A DNA stretch of 64,000 bases from Stomoxys calcitrans. Its lineage: Eukaryota > Arthropoda > Insecta > Diptera > Muscidae. Each line of letters starts with the position of its first letter. Position 1 is the first letter of the stretch. Positions 57,946 to 64,000 of this stretch are shown piece by piece. The notes beneath the pieces are model-generated. The model worked only from the letters and a program-made list of their open reading frames with translations. It did no database searches and was not told the origin of the DNA. The position numbers and the translations under genes were made by a program. The stretch is taken from assembly GCF_963082655.1 (NCBI RefSeq), contig NC_081556.1, forward strand, positions 153,994,559 to 154,058,558. The letters are read 5' to 3'.

Positions 57946-59068
57946 ACCCCCAAAACTCCTTAAAATAGGTTTATTTGACGATCATGACAATATGGGACTA
58001 AAATGAAAGGTATTCGGAAGTACATTACGAATATGGTCAGGAAGTAGGCCTTATTAATTATTGATAACGGAAGGGGGTAGGGGGAAGGGAAGTATGTGGG
58101 AGTAGATAACGAATCTGGCATACAAATTCATGTCATGTCGAGGTAAAGGGCGTCACCCCACCCCCACAAAAACACCCAAAATGGGCACATTAGCCAATCA
58201 CGGATATATAGGACTCGGTTTGTTTGTTCCGTATAGACTGAAAACGGCATAACCGATTTTCTCGAAATTGTCGCATTTTGTGTATGTTGGTCTGGAAGGG
58301 AACATAGGCTATATGATTTTTGGGTTCGGTGGGGGGACGGACCCTCCCCCCTTATGCCAAAAACACATCCTAAAATCGTAAGTAGACCGGCCGGGACAAT
58401 ATAGGTATCAAATGAAAGGTATTAGAGAGTAGATTACGAATAAGGTATTAAAATTTGAGTCTAAGTACCCATTGGCCCGCCCCAACCCCAAAACTCCCCT
58501 AAACAGACATATTGGACGTTCATTTCAATATGGGGCTCAAATGGAAGGTACTCGGGAAATAGATTTCGAATCTGGCATACAAAATCAGATCGAAGTATTG
58601 GGGGTCACGCCAAAACGTCAGGAGGCCCATTGTGACTATATGATACTTGCCTGAACCGATTTTCTTAAAATTTTCATACATTGTGTACGTTTGTCTGCAA
58701 GGAAACATGGGCTATATAATTTTTAAAAATCGGGTGGAGGTGGGCCCTCTCTTTTACCCAAAAACAAATTCTCACACATCAATGATTTCTTTCCGATTCA
58801 AGTTTAAACTCAATGATAGGGCACCTTTTTTATAGTCGAGTCCGAACGGCGTCCCGCAGTGCGACACCTCTTTGGGGAAAATGACCATGCATGACATTGT
58901 ACCTCGCAAATTTGGCCAACATTAAGAGGGGATGAACACCGCTTTGTCCGATGTTCTCGCCAGGATTCGGCACGAATTCGATATCCGCCTTCAGGGCGAA
59001 GTGTCCCCAAACTTAAAAGATTTAAGAGAGTTAAAGAAGGTGCAGCGAAGCGGGCCCGGTTCGGCTAG
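57946..59068 (+). mobile_element. Helitron-like element, family C, 3' part carrying a SINE
   Basis: From CCCCCAAAACTCCTTAAAAT and ATGGGACTAAAATGAAAGGT to AGAAGGTGCAGCGAAGCGGG then CCCGGTTCGGCTAG at 59068, with a CGGGCCCG palindrome at 59051-59058 before the CTAG terminus. The SINE at 58768-58985 lies at the same place as in 30679-33009. The 5' end is replaced by the satellite. Confidence 0.74.
58768..58985 (-). mobile_element. SINE carried inside Helitron
   Basis: AATTCTCACACATCAATGAT to TTCTCGCCAGGATTCGG, then CACGAATTCGATATCCGC of the Helitron. It shares variants and junction with 32685-32916; the head is trimmed. Confidence 0.8.
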
Positions 59069-60194
59069 TTTATGATAAATATATAAATTTTTATGAAATA
59101 TTTTTAAAGTTTTTTTTCTTTTTAAAAAGGATCCCTTGCAGGATTTCCTTGTAAATAATTATTTTTTTAGTTTTATACCAAAATTCTAATTTTATCTTTT
59201 TTTTTCTTTTTTAGGTAAGTGCTTGATTTTTCCTTGTCTTCTACCTTAAGCAACCTTGCCACAGCATGTAAGACAAATACTGCATGTCAGTTTGGTGGGG
59301 TCCAATACTTTGGTCCACCACCCAAACAACAGGGTAAGTCAATGAGATTTATTTTTATTTCTTTCCTGCTACAACAACAGCAAAATTATCAGTTTCATGA
59401 CACAAATTTTACGTAATGATTGTATTCTGTATCCACCAGGGAGTCGTCCCTGCTCCATCCATACACTTCTGCTTGTTGTATAATTTGGGGTTTTTATTTT
59501 CTTTGGATTTTTTTTTATTTCACGGTAAATGGCGAAGCGTTGTGCGTCAATTTATGCCACCATTTTGACACTTTAATTGCTTGGTTTCTTCTTGGGGCTA
59601 GCCTTCATTGTAATGTCATTTTTCATCGAATCCGTTGAGGATGGCCGACAGTATCAACGCAATATTCGTATTTGTGGGATTTGCCATATCACAAGGTGGC
59701 GAGGTGGTCCTAACAGCGGCGGCGGTTGATCTGTTGTTTGTAAGCCGCCTTTATGCCATGCATGAAATGTGTGAAGATCCCAAACGCTGCGGTTTTGTTG
59801 TGCTCTGTAATTAAATAATGACTTCTGTTTTAATCCACCATGCATTCATTTGGCTTTCATGAAAGAACCCTTTTATTTCACAACTCTGTTGTTATAGGTT
59901 TCCAATCACCAATTCGCCACAGAAAGGTGTAAATGTTGTAATTTCCTCTCTTAGCTTTGATTGTGGCGAACAGGTATGAATTTTTGTTTTTGTAATCGTT
60001 TTTTATTTCATCTTTTAACAAAAAACACAATACCGGCCACAGAATATATAATTACATGTGCAAGCGTTAAATGCTGACACTGAAAATGAAATATTTAGAC
60101 AAGTCAAGGAAATGTTTATTAAAGTTTAGTTTGGTGGATGGGGAAGAAACTATGAACAAATTTTTTTTTTTAGAAATTTTCCATAAAGGTAAAA
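59069..60194. other. Unique intron-like sequence with ratchet site 2
   Basis: Apart from the splice-like sites at 59190-59339, no gene is recognised. Confidence 0.5.
59185..59339 (+). promoter_or_regulatory. Candidate recursive splice site (ratchet point) 2
   Basis: A pyrimidine tract at 59194-59212 (TCTTTTTTTTTCTTTTTTAG) is joined directly to a perfect GTAAGT at 59215. A second perfect GTAAGT at 59334, after CAACAGG, gives a possible 119-nt downstream exon (59215-59333). In the frame that stays open farther on, this exon would start with a TAA (59216-59218), as expected if it is cryptic. Stronger than site 1. Confidence 0.65.
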
Positions 60195-60530
60195 TTTTTG
60201 ATTTTTTACCCAAAAGTGCTACCCACAAATAAAAGTGTACCGATCGGGGCAATATGGGACTCAAGTGAACGGTTTTCAGGAGTGGAGTACGAGTTTCATA
60301 TTAAAAACTGGGTCCAAGTAACTGGGGGCCGCCCATCCCCAAAACCCTTTAAAATAGGTTTATTGGACGATCATGACAATATGGGACATGAAAGGCTTGT
60401 TGATATCGGAAGGGGCGGATACCGTTACCCAAAAAACACCACCCAAAATCAAAAGTGGACTGACACATATTGTCATTATCAGTTCACATTTGATTTTGGG
60501 TGGTATTTTTTGGGTAACGGGGGAGGGTTA
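60195..60530. mobile_element. Helitron family C fragment with fold-back
   Basis: ACCCAAAAGTGCTACCCACA, TTAAAATAGGTTTATTGGAC and similar family C blocks. A ~38-bp inverted repeat (60420-60457 and 60486-60523) turns the block back on itself. Confidence 0.65.
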
Positions 60531-60740
60531 TTTTAAGCCTCCCAACATCTGACCTAAATATGGTTCCGATCGGACTTTATTTAGATATAGCTGCCATAAA
60601 AACCGAGCTCCCGATAAAGGGTCTGAAGGCCATAAAAGCTTTATTTATTTCCCGATTTCGCTGAAATTTAAAACTGTGAGTAGGTTAAGACCTCCAAACA
60701 TGCGACCTAAATATGGTTCTGATCCCACTATATCGAGGAT
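60531..60740 (+). repeat. DINE-like family E monomers
   Basis: CTCCCGATAAAGGGTCTGAA and AAATATGGTTCNGATCGG boxes match 49752-51756. No ends seen. Confidence 0.72.
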
Positions 60741-60847
60741 TTGGAGCGGTTTCAGCCACTTCAACTGGGTCGCATCGCTCTCTTCGTCCCAAATAAATTA
60801 AATTCATAATCTTCTCTCGAAGTCGTTTAATTTAAATTTCTTATTTT

Positions 60848-61082
60848 CCAATTGCCCAAAAAGTAATTGCGGATTTTTTAAAAGAAAATAAATGCATTTT
60901 TAATAACACTTAGAATGAACTTTAATCAAATATACTTTTTTTACACTTTTTTCTAAAGCAAGCTAAAAGTAACAGCTGATAACTGACAGAAGAAAGAATG
61001 CAATTACAGAGTCACAAGCTGTAAAAAAATTTGTCAACGCCGACTATATGAAAAATCCGCAATTACTTTTTGGGCAACCCAA
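60848..61082. mobile_element. Mariner-type MITE, copy 2
   Basis: Same orientation as copy 1; right end GGGCAACCCAA followed by TA (61083-61084). The left end is altered (CCAATTGCCCAAAAAG), so the left TA is not clear. Confidence 0.85.
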
Positions 61083-61210
61083 TAGCTGTCATATAAGCTG
61101 ATCGCCTAATTTGACTTGTTGAGCTGCTGGAGACCGCAATTGTTGTACGACTGAGATGATATTTTGCACGGAGTGTTATGTTACGACTTTCAACAATCGT
61201 GTCAAGAATC
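61083..61210 (+). repeat. DINE-like monomer fragment
   Basis: ATATAAGCTGATCGCCTAAT then TTGACTTGTTGAGC and TTACGACTTTCAACAATCGT: one degenerate monomer on the right flank of the MITE. Confidence 0.6.
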
Positions 61211-62979
61211 CAAATTTTTATAAAATTTTCTCCTTCATTAATAAACAGCGGCAATGCCCATCTCATTCCAATAAGTGCTGTCCGAGACATGGTTTTGCGG
61301 TTTAACATGGCCGAAGGCCTCACTAGTTTTGACAGCATGAGTTCCCGCCAGATTCAGGGTCCTGGTCCATATAAATAAAATTCCTTATAGGTGGCAAAGA
61401 TGCTCGAATGTGTTCCAGTCTATTCCTTCAGGTTCGTTGCTTAAGTCTTTTGTTTTAAACATTAAGTTCAACCATGGCACTATGGACCATTTTTCATGAT
61501 GAACTTCTTGGCTTAATATTCTTAAAATTTCTTTAGGAAAAAGTTTTATTTCTTTGTTTTATGCCTGAGTAACCTAAATAATCCCTTTTCTATTCTTTTA
61601 CGTTTAAAATCTCCTTAAACCGAAATTTCAATTCAATATCAGCGACTTAAATCGAAGCCATCAGAGGAGAGCAAAAACAAAACTTCACATTCACTTTGTT
61701 TTCAATTCATTCTTAAACAAAAAATGCGAACAGGTGCATTTTCAAGTCAGAACAAATCTATCTTGCAAATAAAATAATAAGTTGGCAAACTAACAACAAC
61801 AACATCAGCGCCGGCAACTGCAAAATTTTACATAGTTAACAACGTACATTAAGTCTAGCAATGGAGGGCAGCCAACAAGACCATAAAAAAAAGCAAAGGA
61901 AGCAAACCCATCTCAGAGCGATGAACAAAACAAAAGCGAATCTTTAGAATGTTTTGCGCTGAGGCTGGCACTTGCCCGCTTTCTGCTCTGATCTGCTATT
62001 GTAGCCACAACTTAGTAATGCTATAACTATGACTCCCTGCCATTGGAGTAACTATTGCGCGGCGGCACCACCACCACCACCAACCTCCAATCAATCTTGT
62101 TAACAACATAAATTTTTTTTCATCTACCTTCTTTGCGTTGGGCTTGCAATGCAAGTGAATGACTAAAAACACATGAGAGTGGCTGTTCTAAGAGCGGCAG
62201 CAGTAGTCCATATGGATTGCATTCATGGCAGTCTGTCCATCTTATGGACACAACATGAACATGGATGGATGCATCCCATCCATACGTTGGGACAGACCCC
62301 AGGTTAACATGAAAAACAGCTGCCTGTTTATGGGTGCGGCATTATCTTTAGAGTAGTTCGTTTTTCTGTTTTGGTTTTAGTTTTGTTTTTTGGTTTTTTT
62401 TTTTTTTGTGGTGGAAGGATGTTAGCCATTCGCATGGCATGTAAAAGCATACGCGGTGGTGGTCAGGACCCCAAAGAACTAAAAGAAAGATGCATTAACA
62501 AGATACGCATAGTATGTAACTAGACCAGTCAGTCAGATCATAGGAAAATGAGTTTAGAACAACGTCAGCAGCAGCAGTAGTTGTAGTAAGAACAACAACA
62601 ACAACAACGAGCAGGACAATCGCAACAACCACCACACCAACAAACTGTAACATCTATGGGCTAAAAATTGTTATGTATTTAAGAAAACACTGATGAATGA
62701 ATTCGAAAAGGCTAGAGGCGGTATTTGAAGGAAATTAAGAAAAAGTATACAGTGGTGATTTAGGAAATATTTTGATGTAATTTTTTGAGAAAAAATTTCA
62801 ACTTTTGGACAAAATTTGCGTCAAGTTTTGCTAAGAAATCTAACATTTAAAGAAAAATTTTATAGGAATATATAGAAAATTTTTTTTTCGTTTTCCAAAT
62901 GAATAAAATGTTGACAAAGTCTTATTCACAAAAGTTTTTGTAGATTTAAAATAGGTTTATTTCACAGATATCCTTTATA
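61211..62979. other. Mostly unique intron-like sequence
   Basis: 61211-61380 may hold a very degraded SINE. (CAA)n near 62593-62607, T-run near 62395-62407, AAATTTT-rich repeat about 62770-62940. No gene recognised. Confidence 0.5.
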
Positions 62980-63217
62980 TTGGGCTGCCCAAAAAGTAAT
63001 TGCGGATTTTTCATATAGTCGGCGTTGACAAATTGTTTTCACAGCTTGTGACTCTGTAATTGCATTCTTTCTTGTGTCAGTTATCAGCTGTTTGTTTTAG
63101 CTTGCTTTAGAAAAAAAGTGTAAAAAAAGTATATTTGATTAAAGTTCATTCTAAGTTTTATTAAAAATGCATTTATTTTCTTTTAAAAAATCCGCAATTA
63201 CTTTTTGGGCAACCCGA
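62980..63217. mobile_element. Mariner-type MITE, copy 3
   Basis: Inverted orientation relative to copies 1 and 2. Ends TTGGGCTGCCCAAAAAG and CTTTTTGGGCAACCCGA, TA on both sides (62978-62979, 63218-63219). Two bases later the mariner relic starts. Confidence 0.88.
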
Positions 63218-63218
63218 T

Positions 63219-64000
63219 ATAAAGGGAGATTTTTTAGCTATTATCATTTTGGCAACACCAGTTTAAGAAGCTCACGCACGTTTCGTGTTTTGTTTCACTG
63301 TCAAACGCCTTCAGTTTGGTCTATACTTTAACCATAGATCGTCTTACAAACGAAAAACACAAAAAAACAAAAATGTGCACTCTTTTAAGAAAGTTCAGCG
63401 CGCACTTCTTCCATTTTATGGTGAGAGCTCATTTTTGGCTCAATGGCTACGTAGATAAGCAAAATTGTCGATTTTGGAGTGAAGATCAGCCAGAAGCATT
63501 GCAAGAACTACCAATGCATCCTGAAAAATTCACATTTTGGTGCGGTTTATGGGCTGGTAGCATCATTGGACCGTACTTCTTCAAAGATGATGCGAATCGT
63601 AACGTAACTGTCAATGGTGAGCGCTACCGTCAGATGATATTCACCATTTTTTTTTGCGCAAAATGCAAGAGCTTGACTTGCATGACATGCGGTTTCAACA
63701 AGACGGTGCCACATGACACACAGCACGCGTAACAACGAACTTAAGGAGAGGCGAGTTCGGTGAACATTTAAAATCACGTTCGCGACTAGACAATTGGCCG
63801 CCTAGATAATGCGATCTAACGCCTTTAGACTATTTTTTGTGGGCTATTTTAAAGCTCATGGCCACACAGACAAGCCCGTTTGAATTGTCGCATTGGAAGA
63901 AAAGATTGAAGAATTTATTCGTGAGATACCGGTCGAATTGTTGGAAAGAGTATGCCAAAATTGGACTAAGCTGATTGACCATTGGATGGGTTATATGGAC
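63219..64000 (+). mobile_element. Tc1/mariner relic, runs off right edge
   Basis: AAAGGGAGATTTTTTAGC (from 63222) corresponds to the inverted repeat at 15625. The transposase relic follows. The window ends in the C-terminal WMGYMD segment, so the right repeat lies outside. Confidence 0.78.
63316..64000 (+). pseudogene. Mariner-type transposase relic, DD41D-like spacing
   Basis: N-terminal remnant (RLTNEKHKK), then LNGYVDKQNCRFWSEDQPEA, WCGLWAGSIIGPYFFKDDAN and NVTVNGERYRQMI. With frame corrections, QQDGAT and DLTPLDYFLW follow. From the Asp of QQDGA (codon at about 63701) to the Asp of TPLDYF there are 41 intervening codons, counted directly. This fits DD41D (rosa-like) mariners rather than DD34D. 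The first catalytic Asp is lost (VRAHFW). Stops at 63713-63715 and 63806-63808 confirm it is dead. The C-terminus runs off the edge. Confidence 0.75.

Noticed and set aside
55871..58006. 711-codon open frame of repeated LLYST residues
   Set aside because: It is the TCTAC satellite read through; the repeat has no stop in any + frame, so the length carries no coding meaning.

Overview
The window looks like nuclear DNA of a calyptrate (muscid-type) fly. It is AT-rich, shows no conserved host coding gene on either strand, and is packed with fly mobile elements: a jockey-type LINE, tRNA-headed SINEs, Tc1/mariner relics and MITEs, Helitron-like elements with CTAG ends, and many DINE-1/mini-me-like (Helentron-type) elements built of ~153 bp tandem monomers. 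The species is not fixed by the sequence; Stomoxys, Haematobia or Musca would all fit. The long open frames are either retroelement proteins or stop-free simple repeats, including a 711-codon frame that is only a pentanucleotide satellite.

The most interesting host signal is a pair of candidate recursive splice sites on the + strand. Each is a long polypyrimidine tract ending in AG joined directly to a strong 5' splice site (AG|GTAAGC at 5284 and AG|GTAAGT at 59215), with a second GTAAGT 72 and 119 nt downstream. This is the layout known for Drosophila ratchet points defined by a short cryptic downstream exon. It suggests that the whole window lies inside one very large intron of a + strand gene, whose exons are outside. 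Unique intervals of about 0.3-3 kb lie between the repeats.

Layout: 1-1684 jockey LINE; 1686-3270 LINE relic, SINE and tandem array; 3271-5620 unique sequence with ratchet site 1; 5621-8110 DINE-like elements and SINE; 8111-10530 unique; 10531-12255 DINE-like family B; 12256-13460 unique; 13462-15562 SINE tails, (AAATA)n and Helitron; 15625-16841 mariner derivative with three tandem transposase-fragment units; 17141-18350 unique; 18360-22116 LINE with precise MITE insertion, DINE-like array rich in CTCF-like motifs, and a SINE split by a DINE-like element; 23385-26420 a three-layer nest (DINE-like element, then LINE with 14-bp target duplication, then another DINE-like element); 26889-28485 fragments and a MITE-in-DINE nest; 28486-30678 unique; 30679-38775 Helitron, SINE and DINE-like elements; 38776-43120 unique sequence with (TTTTA)n; 43124-51756 DINE-like elements and SINEs; 51757-54842 unique; 54843-59068 mariner relic, SINE, ~2 kb (TCTAC)n satellite and a Helitron carrying a SINE; 59069-60194 unique sequence with ratchet site 2; 60195-64000 Helitron and DINE-like pieces, two MITEs and a mariner relic.

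There is no operon-like cooperation here. The biology visible is layered transposition, local tandem amplification and probably long-intron splicing. Strand convention for DINE-like elements: the hairpin/ACTTG end is taken as the 3' end. All family names come from structure and remembered family features, not from a search.
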